Shown: piece by piece, positions 38,659 to 49,756 of the stretch
How the letters are laid out: each line of letters opens with the position of its first letter
Position numbering within the stretch: position 1 is the first letter of the stretch
Source of the DNA: Gracilimonas sp034520725
GTDB lineage: Bacteria > Bacteroidota > Rhodothermia > Balneolales > Balneolaceae
DNA length: 64,000 nt
Direction: 5' to 3'
NCBI GenBank assembly: GCA_034520725.1
Contig: JAXHNH010000003.1
Span: 310,001-374,000 of the forward strand
Made by a program: the position numbers and the translations under genes
The notes under the pieces: model-generated
What the model saw: only the letters and a program-made list of their open reading frames with translations
Told to the model about the DNA's origin: nothing
Database searches by the model: none

Positions 38659-39414
38659 CTAAGCAGACTTCTTTTCCTCAACATTTGCCCATTTAAGATA
38701 TTGACCCCTGAGCTCAGCAATGTGTTCATCCATGGTATCTTTTTCCCAACCAGAAGTATCTATAGGTGGGTGAATGTGTGCTTTTATATCACCGCTTTTC
38801 GAAAGCAGGGAACCACCCAGGCTTAGTTCCTGATTTCCATCAAAATAAATGGGGACGATCGGATAATTGAGATCGATGGCCATGTGAAAGGCTCCCTTTT
38901 TAAATGGGCCAATAATGCCGGGATGTTTGCGCGACCCTTCCGGTGCCACCATGATGGACAGGTTATCACGTTTCACCCGGTTGTAAGTATTCTGAAGTTT
39001 TGCCACGGCTTCCTTACTTTTCTTGCGCTGTATGAAAACCTGTCCGGTAAGGTGACCCACAACAAAGAAAAGCGGATTATACTGTAGCTCCCATTTTGCC
39101 ACAAAACGAATCCCCGGCAATCCCAGGGCGATCATGGTCACGATATCCAGTGTTGAACTGTGATTGATGGTGTAAATAACCGGCCTGTCCACCGGTTCAC
39201 CATGCTGAACAACCTCAAAGTTAATACCGAGTGTCCACAAAACGGGGTAGGCGATAAAAGGGCCAAAATTCTCAACCACAAAGTTGGTGGCTTTACCAAA
39301 AGAGAGGATAAGCAATACTGCGATCATCGGAGTGGAAATGGCGAACATGAAAAAGAACACGATGATCGCCAGAAAACTGCGGATGTACTCGATCGGGCTT
39401 AGGGAGGTTGCCAT
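38659..39414 (-). CDS. plsC: 1-acyl-sn-glycerol-3-phosphate acyltransferase
   Basis: Membrane-bound acyltransferase of phospholipid synthesis. The HX4D motif is NHSSTLD, and APEGSRKHPG is the second conserved block, with FVAKWELQYNPLFF between. Start at 39414 (MATSLSPIEYIRSFLAI), which begins a membrane helix; the 61 residues upstream in the longest ORF have no family likeness and would overlap the promoter of the divergent hydrolase. About 251 residues, the usual size. Confidence 0.9.
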   Translation of the reverse strand: MATSLSPIEYIRSFLAIIVFFFMFAISTPMIAVLLILSFGKATNFVVENFGPFIAYPVLWTLGINFEVVQHGEPVDRPVIYTINHSSTLDIVTMIALGLPGIRFVAKWELQYNPLFFVVGHLTGQVFIQRKKSKEAVAKLQNTYNRVKRDNLSIMVAPEGSRKHPGIIGPFKKGAFHMAIDLNYPIVPIYFDGNQELSLGGSLLSKSGDIKAHIHPPIDTSGWEKDTMDEHIAELRGQYLKWANVEEKKSA

Positions 39415-39511
39415 TTGGATTGGTTGAATTTTTGGGTGAATATAGCGGAAGACAGGGCACTGTGAAAATACAGAATGGTAACAGTGGTAAAAACTCAATA
39501 GATTTACCCCA

Positions 39512-40475
39512 ATGAACGGAAAAGTATTACATAAAGCCAATGGGCTTGAGGCCTTCGAATCGGTTTGGTGGGCATGGAACACGCATGTGCACACCATTGT
39601 GGCTTCTCAGTTTACAAAGTCTCAGAACCACCCCACCAACGGATCGAGATCGCCACACCGGATGAGGATTTCCTTGAGATCGATGTGTGTGAATTCCCTA
39701 CTGATAAACCGGTGGTAGCCTTATTTCATGGATTGGAAGGCTCAACGGATAGGCATTACATCGCCAATCTAATGGGAGAATTAAAGGAAGCCGGGTTCCC
39801 ATCAGTGGCATTGAATTTCAGGGGATGCGGGAGCCGGCTGAACGAACAACCCCGGTTCTATCACTCTGGAGCCACCGATGATTACCGCACGCTCTTCAAC
39901 TGGATCAGGGAAAGGTTCCCCGATAAAGAGATCTATGCGGTGGGATATTCACTGGGAGCCAATGCCCTGGTGAAATATCTGGGTGAGGAAGGTAGTCAAA
40001 GTCTCGTTAAGCGAGCCGTTGCTGTGTCACCACCCTATGATCTGAAAGAAGGATCCTTGCGGATGCAAATGGGCATTAACAAGTTCTACGAAAAACGATT
40101 TTTGATCACCCTGGCCGACAAACTGGAAATGAAAAGAGAGAAATATCCTGATATGCCCATTTATAACGGCAGTTCGATCTATGAATTTGATGATCAGGTA
40201 ACTGCCGCCTTGCATGGATTTGCCGGCGCCGATGACTATTCCTTAAGTGCTCAAGCCAGGCATTTTTCTGTGAGAAGTGAAGTCGGACTTATTGGTAGTT
40301 CACAGCAGAGCAGATACTCTGTGCCCAATCGAATTTGCCCTCAAAAAACGATTAGGAAAATCCAGCCATACAAACCCTGTTTACGGAAGAGGGGGGTCAT
40401 GTTGGTTTTTTGAGTTCGCCATCAGGATGGTTATATCGCGTGATCCTTAATTGGTTTGAAGCCGATCAAAAATGA
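39512..40475 (+). CDS. YheT-family alpha/beta hydrolase (two frameshifts)
   Basis: Predicted esterase of the YheT/ABHD1-3 group. N-terminus MNGKVLHKANGLEAFE…WNTHVHTI matches the NGHLQTI entry motif; then ALFHGLEGSTDRHYI, nucleophile Ser in GYSLGAN, and a distal GGHVGF that supplies the His. Frame changes lie near 39600 and about 40240-40330; reading through gives …LFTEEGGHVGFLSSPSGWLYRVILNWFEADQK and stop 40475. Roughly 320 residues. Its 3' end overlaps that of the convergent patatin gene by about 10 bases. Substrate unknown; lipid esters are likely from the plsC and patatin neighbours. Confidence 0.85.
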
Positions 40476-42673
40476 TGACCAACAGTTATCTTCAGGGAAT
40501 AAGGGCCGGTCGCGTCTTTGGTCATTAGCGTCAGTTCTACGGGGCCGATCAAGTTGATCGATACCTGCTGAAAGACCAAAACCGTTTTGGAAATTCAGTA
40601 GCGAGAATATGCAGGTCCAGTTGCATCGTTGTATGTGCAGAGGCGGTCACTTAAGCTGCATGAATGCCATTATCTCTGAACTGAAATTGAAACCTGCTTC
40701 TAGATGATTTTAAGTTGTCACCCCTGAGTTCATGCACCTTGTAACCCATCAGTGGGTACTGATGTTCCCTTCTGACGTAATTAGGAAAGGCACCTCCACT
40801 GTAAAACTGATAATGCAGTGGCAATTCTTGTTGGTTGGCGAAGGTTCCACCGGCAGTAATACGGGTCATGAATGTGAATTTATACATGCAGGGGAAATCG
40901 CGACTCAAGGTTAAAAATGTGCTGTCACGAACGAGATGCCACTGCCCAATAAGTATTAGCAAACTCAGTTTGAATGAACAATAGGTTTCCTGAGGTAGGA
41001 AAGTAGTTTTGGTTAAAAGTATTCAGGTTTAAGGTTCCCTGAGCTGATAAGATCCTGTCGACATTAGTAAACAATAAGGTCTCTCCAACAGCCTGATTGA
41101 TGTTATAAAATTCTGTTTTTGCACCGACCGCAAGAGAAGCATTTCGAAAGGCTCTGATCCAGGTCTTAACATTAAATGAAAGAGACTCAACATTTACGGA
41201 AGATGTGATCGTGTTTCCATACAGAGATATCAAGGGGTATACGGTAACCATTAAGCATAAAATTCAGTCCTGATTCAGGATACAAGGTGTAGGGAAAGGC
41301 ATAACTTGCCGTCAGCTTCGAATTGTTCTCCAAGTCTAAGTTACACTAACCAGGGCATCACCCTCGCTGAATACTTTGTTAAACATACTGCTAAACAGCA
41401 GAGAAGCTCTATATTGACTGTCGTATCGGGCTCCAAGTCCAAGCGAATTTTGCTGGGCAGCTGATATTTGAATACTTAATATGGAGCCTTCCGATTCGGG
41501 ATCCGGCAAAATACGATAGCTGAGGTCTTCGATATGTCCCGAAGAATAAATCAGATCCATTTGCTCTGAGATCTTGCTTACCGGCACGATGTTGCCTTCC
41601 TGAATGGTAAGCGAACTTCTGAGGGTATTTCTCAGGGATTCATCGGCTCCCTCAATGTTGATACGGCTGATCGAGATCTCCTCAGGCACATTTGAAAAAG
41701 TTCTTTGAGCCTTGCCCAATTGCTTTTTTGAATTTCCTTTAGCTGGGGAAGCACTCTCTTGCTGCTTCTTCACCCTCTCGATGATCTCCTGGCTTTGTTA
41801 AAATCGAAGGTCGAATAGTTGTTGATGTCAGGGCTGATCAGCAGGTCTGATTGCTTTCTTTGTAAGATATTAGACTTTTCGCGACTGAAGCCAATCGATT
41901 GTACCATAATATCGATAAATGATCGGAGGCTGTCTGCCGGCTGTATCGGTTCACTCACATCCGATGAGATGACAAAATCGGCACCGAGATCTTCGGGCGT
42001 CTGTCGCCGGAATATGTCGGATCACCCCACCATCAATGTACAGTGAGTCGTTCATGGAAACAGGTTTAAACACGCTTGGAATGGCCGAACTGGCGCGGAT
42101 GGCTTCAGGCAGATAGCCACTGTCGATGAGGACACCCTCACCGGTCTCCAGATTATGTTACCACGCAGGCAAATGGGAATACGGCAGTTCCCTGAAGTTG
42201 GTAATCTTCAGTGATAAGGGAGCGTGAGCTGAGTACAGTAAAAGTGAGATCTTTTGTCCTTGAACGAAGCCACGTGGAAGGGTAACGGACCAACCATCAT
42301 AGGGAACCGTTATGATGAGCCTCTCGATTGGATTGTTTTGAAAAATGGACTGATATTTTCGGGGTCTTGTTTCGTTGAATAACTCATTCCAGTCAGTGTT
42401 TAAGGCAATGTCCTCCAGCTCATCCGTATTGTAACCGATAGCGTACAAACCGCCAACCATGGCTCCCATACTCGTTCCCGTGATTATATCCACTTCAATA
42501 CCGGCTTCTTCAAGTACCTTTAACACCCCGATATGGGCAAAACCCTTGGCACCACCACCAGCTCAGGTGCCAGACCTATCTTAAACCTTTGTTCCTGAGT
42601 TTCGATTCTCATTCTGCGCCAATGCGACCGTTGTGCTACAGAGCCAGGCCAAAGCAAGAATACCCCGGAACAT
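40466..42673 (-). CDS. Patatin-like phospholipase fused to POTRA and BamA-type barrel (many frameshifts)
   Basis: Outer-membrane autotransporter-like phospholipase (type Vd / PlpD architecture), about 735 residues when joined. Signal MFRGILALAWLCSTTVALAQN at 42673; oxyanion GGGAKGFAHIGVLKVLEE; nucleophile GTSMGAMVGGLYAIGY; catalytic Asp in YIDGGVIRH near 42035; POTRA (ISRINIEGADESLRNTLRSSL…LSYRIL); barrel strands (LGLGARYDSQYRASLLFSSMFNK…); last residues LKITVGHHF with C-terminal Phe, a barrel insertion signal, and stop at 40466. At least six frame changes. Serine-Asp dyad lipase; export by its own barrel is inferred from the family. Confidence 0.82.
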
Positions 42674-42713
42674 ATTTCGAAATTTAAACCACATGAATAA
42701 ATTACCGATGAAA

Positions 42714-43558
42714 TCAGCGTTCTTGATGTTTTTTATAACGGACTACCAGAACACTAAAGGTAATGTTTTTATTGGCATCAAATGTACAAAAGCGGATCAC
42801 GAAACCATTACTTAATTCATAGGTGAGGTTGGGGATATCAATGATCGGGTCGGCATCATAGGAAGCCACAAAGCTGATGGAAACAGCCACCCGCTTACTC
42901 AGGTCCATTTCCAGTTCAGACTCGAAAATTGACCGGGCCTTGAAAAATTTATCAGGTCTAGCCTGATAGTAGCAGACAAGTTTGAACCGTCGGCCGTTTC
43001 GCTGATCTTCCCCGTAATGAAATGTTGCTCGTACTTTTCAGGAATTTATTTTCGATGGAGGCCTGTTCATTCAGTTGCCATTCCTCGTATTCAACCATCA
43101 GGCGTGTTGAAACACTTGCCTGCCATTTGTCAGAGCGATAAAATCGGTATTTGATACCGGCCCCTGCCAGTGCCCGGTTGTTCAGTCCAAGATTGTTGTT
43201 ATTGATATCTGAAGGAAGAGTTTCAGGAGAAAGTTTCTCCTGCCTTCTGGAATGGTGGATCTGCATGTGTAGATAACCGCTGCTGATCAGAGAGTTTCCA
43301 TCCAGATTCACGAATTTGATCTTATTTAGCAGCATATAGGCGTGACGGTTCGAGAAATAGGACAGGTTTGATTCGTTGGTCAATTGAAACACATCCTCAT
43401 TGTAATGGTTCAGCGAAAGATCAAACTCAAGTTCACCGTACCATCCGGTGAGAGTCGCCATTGGTTCGGACGCTTTCAACATTCAAAAGCTGCGCCTGAA
43501 GAGTAGGGCTGATAATTAAAAAGCTCAGGATGCAGATGATTTTGTAAAAGAGTTAGTT
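42714..43558 (-). CDS. DUF481-family outer-membrane protein (frameshifted)
   Basis: YdiY-like predicted beta-barrel, about 280 residues. Hydrophobic leader KIICILSFLIISPTLQAQLLNVES near 43550, then YGELEFDLSLNHYNEDVFQLTNESNLSYFSNRHAYMLLNKIKFV, NNRALAGAGIKYRFY and DLSKRVAVSISFVASYDADPIIDIPNLTYELSNGFVIRF, the DUF481 closing strands. Two or three frame changes; the start codon was not resolved. Function unknown. Same strand as the patatin gene, 40 bases upstream of it. Confidence 0.72.
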
Positions 43559-43724
43559 TCAGATGATTCGGTGGTTAATGAAATTGATGATACCAGTTAA
43601 CATACCATATCATATATTACAGCCTGAATAGTTCTGGGCTTTCATTGTCCAAACACTCAAACGATTCGTATCTTACCGCTGTTGTTAGAGATCACTCACG
43701 CAAATATAAAAACAAGCAAAGTTA

Positions 43725-44683
43725 ATGGTCATCATAATTGGAGCAGGTCCTATAGGTCTTGCCACAGGAATCGCACTCAAAGAAAAAAACATTCCATTTA
43801 AGATCATCGAGAGGGGTTGTTTGGTGAATTCCATATTTCACTATCCCACCAACATGACCTTCTTTTCTACATCCGATAAAGCTTGAGATCGGGAATATCC
43901 CTCTTATCTCACACGGTGCAAAACCAACCCGGGCTGAAGCCCTTGAGTATTACCGCCGGGTGTTGGACGAAGCTACGAGCTGCCGGTCAAATCTGTATGA
44001 AACCGTGGAAAGCATGGAAGGTGAAGACGGTAACTTCACCTGTTAAAACGGATAAGGATACCTATAAAGCTGACAAGGTGATCGTGGCTTCCGGCTTTTA
44101 CGGTAAGCCTAACATGATGAACGTGCCCGGTGAAGATCTCCCTAAAGTAAAGCATTATTATGACGAGCCGCATCCCTATGCCTGGCAGAAAGTGTTGGTG
44201 GTCGGTGGCGGTAACTCAGCCGTTGATGCGGCCCTTGAATGCTGGAGAGGCGGTGCCGAAGTAAGCATGCTGCTAAAATATGACACCATCAAACACCACA
44301 CCGTAAAATATTGGGTAAAACCGGATATCGAGAACCGCATCAAAAATGAGGAAATACCCGCCTACTTCAACTCGAGTATAAAGGAGATCCGTGAGAAGAG
44401 GTGGTTTTGGAAACCCCGGATGGTGAAGTGACACTGCGAAAGCGATTTTGTGCTGGCCATGACAGATATCACGCAACTCAAGCCTCATGGAAAGCCTGGG
44501 GATCGAGCTGCACTGATGACGAAAAGTGCATGCCCGTCTATGATGGGAGAGCCTGAAACCAAACAAAAAGGCGTATACGTAGCCGGCGTCGTTTGTGGCG
44601 GAATGGACACCAGTAGCCTCTTCATCGAAAACTCCCGAATCCACGCCGAACAGATCGCCAAACACGTAGAGAAGAATTTGTAG
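43725..44683 (+). CDS. ypdA: YpdA-family FAD/NAD(P) oxidoreductase, putative bacillithiol disulfide reductase (frameshifted)
   Basis: FAD enzyme with IIGAGPIGLATGIALKEKNIPFKIIERGCLVNSI and YPTNMTFFSTSDKLEIG at the N-terminus, VLVVGGGNSAVDAALE (NADPH loop) in the middle and KGVYVAGVVCGGMDTSSLFIENSRIHAEQIAKH at the end, the YpdA signature. YpdA reduces oxidised bacillithiol in Firmicutes. Its presence implies a bacillithiol-type thiol in this organism; the bshABC genes are not in this window. Frame changes near 43880, about 44005 and 44410-44450. About 320 residues. Confidence 0.87.
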
Positions 44684-45898
44684 GAAGCTCAATGTCTGTT
44701 GCAAAGAATCGGGATGACGGAGGACCGTGGACCGAAGACCGTGGCGGGCTTTCCATCTGACGGCTGCGACATGGTCAGGTACTTCAAACCTGCAAAGAGC
44801 CGTCTGATGGATAGGTTGTAATATGGTGGATTGCCGAATTTTAACCTCTTGGTGAATCGAAAGTCAATGAAAACTGAATAACGAATCACCGATGGACCGA
44901 ACGACCGAACTGCGATGTGGGAAACCAATTCCGGCAGGTATTACGAAGGAGACCTTTTATGGGTGGTAAATAGTAGATTAGGCTTTGGAAATTACCTTAT
45001 TTTGAACCGGGATTTTCAGGAATAGATGAACAAGATTTACAGGATGTTAGTGAATACCAACCTCCCATCCACACAAATCCTGTCATTGCGAGGCGTATGT
45101 TCGTAGAATGTCGGTTTATGAGGTATAACAACGAAAGCAATCTCCCTAAAGCCAGCTCCAAAGTCAATAAGGGAATTGTCCGGCAAAATTTTTACGGGAC
45201 TGCCACAGGCTGATGACTCAGCTTCGTTCATTGTAGTCTTCGCAATGAGGCTTCGGCTTTAAGAAGGGGGAATTTGAAAGATTCATCCATTCCTTGTTCG
45301 ATATTCGATATTCAAGGCCTCACCATGAGTGCTCGAAGGATAGCTTTTACCTACGCCTGGTTGCTGAATTTTTAAGCTCTTGGTGAATTGAAAATCAATG
45401 AAAACTGAATAACGAATCACCGATGGACCGAACGACCGAACTGCGATGTGGGAAACCAATTCCGGCAGGTATTACGAAGGAGACCTTCCTTTAGATTAAC
45501 ATGTGGATTTTCGTAACGAGAACTAAAGCTCCTGTTTCCAGTTCAGGCTCGGTTGCCCGAATTCACCACCCCATCTGTCTTCCCCTTCACAAGGGGAAGG
45601 ACTCTTTTTATGTCTGGTAAATAATTATTGATGCGTGAACTTTTGTTATAACCTCGTTTTGAACCGGGTTTTTTCAGGATTCACTTCAAAATTCATGATT
45701 CCCTCTGTTCAATATTAGTCTACGCCCCTACCGTCCGCCGTCCCCGAGTCCCCGGTAAGTAAATAACTCAAAACTAAACACTCAAAAGCTACCTTAGGAG
45801 TTATTACCACTTGAACATCTAAAATTCATATTTTTATTACGATGTTTCGGGAAAGAATTTTAGAACAATCAATGCTAACTTAAAAACACAATCATACA
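44684..45898. repeat. 1.2-kb gene-free region of composite dispersed repeats
   Basis: Contains a 58-nt hairpin (44753-44810) followed by module B (about 44832-44956: …CGAATCACCGATGGACCGAA…ATTCCGGCAGGTATTACGAA), a second near-identical copy of module B (45361-45487), a CATTCCTTGTTCGATATTCG element (reverse orientation, about 45291), a CTTCCCCTTCACAAGGGGAAG palindrome (about 45579) and a CCGTCCCCGAGTCCCCGG tract (45739). No protein gene is credible. Confidence 0.8.
44753..44810. repeat. 58-nt hairpin element, copy A
   Basis: Outer stem CCATC(T)GACGGCT with AGCCGTC(T)GATGG, one T.T mismatch; inner stem around GCAGG-like and CCTGC sequences. Near-identical copies at 47177-47234 and 47498-47555. 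Confidence 0.75.
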
Positions 45899-46833
45899 AT
45901 GAAAGTAACAGTAGTTGGAGCCGGAGGTAACGTTGGCTCAACCGTAGTTGACGTACTTGCCCAGCGCGATATTTGCAAAGAAATCGTAGCCTTGGATATT
46001 GAAAAGAAAGACGGCGACAAAACATTTTATCCATCCAAAGGACGCGGATTGGATCAGTGGGAATCTGCCCCTATCCATCTTTTTGATACCCGCATCACCG
46101 GAACGGTTGATTATGCCGATACAGCCGGATCTGATGTTTGTGTAATTACAGCCGGTGTTCCGCGTCGACCGGGTATGAGCCGCGATGATCTGCTTGAGAT
46201 CAACGCTAATATTGTGAGCGGTGTAAGTAAAGATTTAGCCAAGCACTCTCCGGACACCATCATCATTGTGGTTTCCAATCCATTGGATGTAATGGTTCAG
46301 GTAGCTAAAGATGCCAGCGGACTTCCACACGAACGCGTAATGGGAATGGCCGGAATTTTAGACACTGCTCGTTACCGTGCATTCATCGCCGAGTGAACTG
46401 GATGTATCACCAAAAGATATCCAAGCCTTGTTGATGGGTGGTCACGGCGATACGATGGTACCACTGCCACGCTTTACCACGCATTGCAGGAATGCCTATC
46501 ACGCAGTTTATTGATGAAGATCGCCTGGATGAAATTGTTTCGCGCGCCAAAAAAGGCGGCGGTGAAATTGTTGGGTTGATGGGAACCTCAGCCTGGTATG
46601 CTCCCGGTGCTGCTGCTGCACAAATGGTAGAAGCCATCCTGCTCGACCAAAACCGCATTTTCCCCGTATGTGCCCACATCGATGGTGAGTATGGAATTGA
46701 TGATCTTTACATCGGTGTTCCGGTTAAATTGGGAACCGGTGGCGTTAAAGAAGTAATCGAGGTTGAATTAAACAAAAAAGAACAAGATCTTCTGAATGAA
46801 TCAGCTGAGGCCGTTCGCGGTACTTTGGACTGA
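45899..46833 (+). CDS. mdh: Malate dehydrogenase (two frameshifts)
   Basis: LDH-like NAD-dependent malate dehydrogenase of the TCA cycle, about 311 residues. VGAGGNVGSTVV (NAD loop, residues 6-17), ALDIE with the NAD-selecting Asp, VCVITAGVPRRPGMSRDDLL with substrate Arg, VVSNPLD, and the catalytic His in LLMGGHGDTMVPL. An extra T near 46395 and an extra G near 46473 split the frame (…FIAE-ELDVSPKDI…, …RFTT-IAGMPITQF…). Stands alone; followed by a good terminator. Confidence 0.94.
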
Positions 46834-46900
46834 ATTCAGAAAACTAATGAACAAGTAAACTAAAATAACGAGGACTAAGGTCTTCGCTACTTTGCACTTT

Positions 46901-46937
46901 AATCCCTCACATGATCTTTCGTGTGAGGGATTTTTTT
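46901..46937 (+). terminator. Terminator after mdh
   Basis: Stem TCCCTCACA (46903-46911) with TGTGAGGGA (46922-46930) and then seven T. Textbook Rho-independent terminator about 70 bases after the mdh stop. Confidence 0.9.
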
Positions 46938-47176
46938 GTTCCGTGATATTTATAACCCTTGTTTTTTCCTGAAGATGCTTAAGCTTGTAGCGAAGCAGCA
47001 ACTTGAAGGTACCAGCCCTGAGCAAATATGACGCTGCTTAAAACCTTGAAATTGACAAGTCTGTGACTTGTATTAGGGTTGAAAAGTATGACATGAATGG
47101 GTTGTAGAAATCTGGAAAACCCAATTCAGACATACTCGGCTGGAAGCGGAGCTTGCAGTGAAGGATATCAGCCGCC

Positions 47177-47234
47177 CCATCTGACGGCTGAGACATGGGC
47201 AGGTACAATAATCCTGCAAAGAGCCGTCTGATGG
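47177..47234. repeat. 58-nt hairpin element, copy B
   Basis: Same outer stem with the T.T mismatch; inner stem GCAGG…CCTGC around TACAATAAT. Sits at the end of the first unit of the tandem duplication. Confidence 0.8.
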
Positions 47235-47497
47235 ATAGGTTGGAGTATGGTGGATCGCTGAATTTTTACCTACTCGTTTATCAGCTGCCCGGTGAAATAC
47301 TTTAAGTCATGAGCGAAGCGGCACCTTGAAAGTACCAGCCCTGAGCAAGTATGACCTGCTTAAAAACTTGAAATTGACAAGTCTGTGACTTGTATTAGGG
47401 TTGAAAAGTATGACATGAATGGGTTGTAGAAATCTGGGAAATCCAATTAGACATACTCGGCTGGAAGCGGAGCTTGCAGTGAAGGATATCAGCCGCC

Positions 47498-47555
47498 CCA
47501 TCTGACGGCTGAGACATGGGCAGGTACAATAATCCTGCAAAGAGCCGTCTGATGG
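47498..47555. repeat. 58-nt hairpin element, copy C
   Basis: Identical to copy B; ends the second unit of the tandem duplication and is followed by a further copy of module B (about 47576-47720), as copy A is. Confidence 0.8.
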
Positions 47556-47575
47556 ATAGGTTGGAGTATAGTCGA

Positions 47576-47720
47576 TTGCTGAATTTTTACCTCTCGTTAA
47601 TCAGTTGTTCGGTGAATCAAAAAATCTGAGGGAACGGATTAACGAATCACCGATGGACCGAAAGACCGAACTGCGATTTGGAAAACCAATTCCGGCAGGT
47701 ATTACGCAGCAGAGCAGTGA
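47576..47720. repeat. Third copy of repeat module B
   Basis: Contains CGAATCACCGATGGACCGAA, then GACCGAACTGCGAT and ATTCCGGCAGGTATTACG like the copies at 44832-44956 and 45361-45487. A weak partial copy is at 56234-56316. The stretch up to the next gene (47721-47857) shows nothing else. Confidence 0.75.
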
Positions 47721-47857
47721 AACGAGAACTGCGGTCATCCGTCAACAACCAACTAAAAACTAGAAACTAACCACTATCCCAAAAATTTCCCTAAACAATA
47801 TTCTCATTATCTGTTACTTTCCTGAAGTAAATAAACAGAACAAAATTTCATACCATC

Positions 47858-49712
47858 ATGAGATCACTCCAAAAAACCACTCTTTGGCTAACCGCTTTCA
47901 CCTTCATCTTAGTATCCGGATTGCCGGCGCTAACACAGGCTCAGGACATTCAGGTTCCTGTGATCGAAGACGGACAGGCGCAGGTCATTCCCGAATTTGA
48001 AGATCCCGAAAACTGGATCCGCCACGACCTATGGGTGGAAACCGAATTTGATTCCGATGGAAACGGCAAGCCCGACCGCGTACATGTTGCGGTAACACGA
48101 CCACAGCAAACCGAATCCGGCGACCTTAAGCTTCCGGTTATCTACGAATCCAGTCCCTATTACGCCGGAACCGCACCACCGCCGTTTGATTTTTTCTGGA
48201 ATGTGAAACATGAAATTGGTGAAGAGCCACCGGCGCGAAAAGCAGGTCCCGATGTGGACCGACGCGGAGAACGCCCCATCATCTCCAACTCCCAGATCAA
48301 AACATGGGTGCCACGTAGGATTCATCGTGGTTCACTCCAGTTCTCCGGGAACGGGACTTTCATAGGGTTCCCCAACGGTAGGTGGTGATAATGAATCGCT
48401 GGCTCCCAAAGCCGTCATCGACTGGCTGAATGGTCGCGCCAAATGGGTATACCACTCCCGATGGTGATGAAGAAGTGGAAGCCTACTGGACCACCGGTCA
48501 GGTTGGTATGACGGGAACATCTTACAATGGCACCCTGCCTCTTGCCGCAGCTACCACCGGCGTGGAAGGCCTCGAGGCCATCATCCCCGTAGCACCAAAC
48601 ACCTCCTATTACCACTACTACCGATCCAATGGTTTGGTTCGCTCTCCGGGCGGATATCTGCGGGGAAGATGTTCGATGTGTCTGTACGATTTCATCCATA
48701 GCGGTCCTGAGGAAAACCGCGCGCGTAATAACCGCGTGGTTCGTGATTCCATCATCGCCAACGGCATCGATCGTGTGACCGGCGACTACAACGACTTCTG
48801 GGCGGGCCGTGATTACCTGAACGACCTCGGTCCACTTGATGCACCCGTGCTGATGTCTCACGCTTTCAACGACTGGAATGTGATGCCCGAACACAGCTAT
48901 CGTATCTATAAAGCACTGAAAGAAAAGGGTGTAGAAACAATGATCTATTATCATCAAGGCGGACACGGAGGGCAGCCTCCGCTTTGGCTTATGAACATGT
49001 GGTTCACCCGTTATCTGTTTGACGTGGAGAACGGTGTTGAAGACCTGCCCAAAGCCTGGATCACCCGCGAAGATGACGAGCGCGATCAGCCAACATCGTA
49101 TCCGGACTATCCGCACCCGTCTGCACAGGATGTGACATTCTATCTATCCGGTAATGCCCCTGAGCGTGGTACTCTAACCACTGAGAATACAACCAATGTC
49201 GGCACCGAGACCTTCATGGATAATGTTTCCTTTGATGGAACCGCCCTGGCCAAAGCAGAGTGGACTAACCACCGTTTGATGTTCGTGAGTGAACCGCTAT
49301 CCGATTCCCTTCATATTTCCGGTGTGCCATCCATCACGGTGAAGCTGGCAAGCAGTAAGCCGGCGGCAAACTTCTCGGGTGTGGCTGGTAGCCCTGCCCG
49401 TGGGAAGAAGGTCGCGGCGCCCAGATCACTGATAACATCATCACCCGCGGTTGGGCCGATCCACAGAATCACGAATCACTGACCGAAAGCGAGCCACTCG
49501 TGCCCGGCAAATTTACGCGCGTCACCTTCGATCTCCAACCCGATGATCAGATCATCCCTCCGGGACAACAACTCGGCCTCATGATCTTCAGCAGCGATCA
49601 GGAATACACCCTCCACCCACAACCCGGCACAGAACTCACCGTAGATCTGGATGGCACGATGTTGACACTGCCTGTTGTTGGCGGAAAAAGTGCAGTGGGC
49701 GTTGGGGAGTAA
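47858..49712 (+). CDS. S15/CocE-family secreted Xaa-Pro dipeptidyl-peptidase-like hydrolase (frameshifted)
   Basis: Exported serine hydrolase, about 615 residues. Signal MRSLQKTTLWLTAFTFILVSGLPALTQAQ; WIRHDLWVETEFDSDGNGKPDRVHVAVTRP is the typical N-terminal strand set of this group; nucleophile Ser in GMTGTSYNGTLPLAAA; Asp in MSHAFNDWNVMPEH; His in YHQGGHGGQPP; C-terminal jelly roll SGVPSITVKLASSKPAAN. Breaks at about 48310-48420, 48660 and 49390-49480. Probably removes Xaa-Pro dipeptides from peptides in the periplasm; CocE-type esterase activity cannot be excluded. Confidence 0.87.
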
Positions 49713-49756
49713 TGGTTAGAGTTTTGAACCAGGTGTTATCTTATCAGTTTGACTTC

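Larger units (their letters stand above)
46994..47595. repeat. Tandem direct duplication, unit about 322 bp
   Basis: Two copies (about 46994-47275 and 47309-47595) of the same non-coding unit, about 95% alike, offset 321-322 bp. Each contains in order: AGTACCAGCCCTGAGCA, a small hairpin ACAAGTC-TGT-GACTTGT (47055 and 47377), TATGACATGAATGGGTTGTA, GGCTGGAAGCGGAGCTTGCA and the 58-nt CCATCTGACGG hairpin. No ORF is conserved between the copies, so a structural or mobile role is more likely than a protein. Confidence 0.85.
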
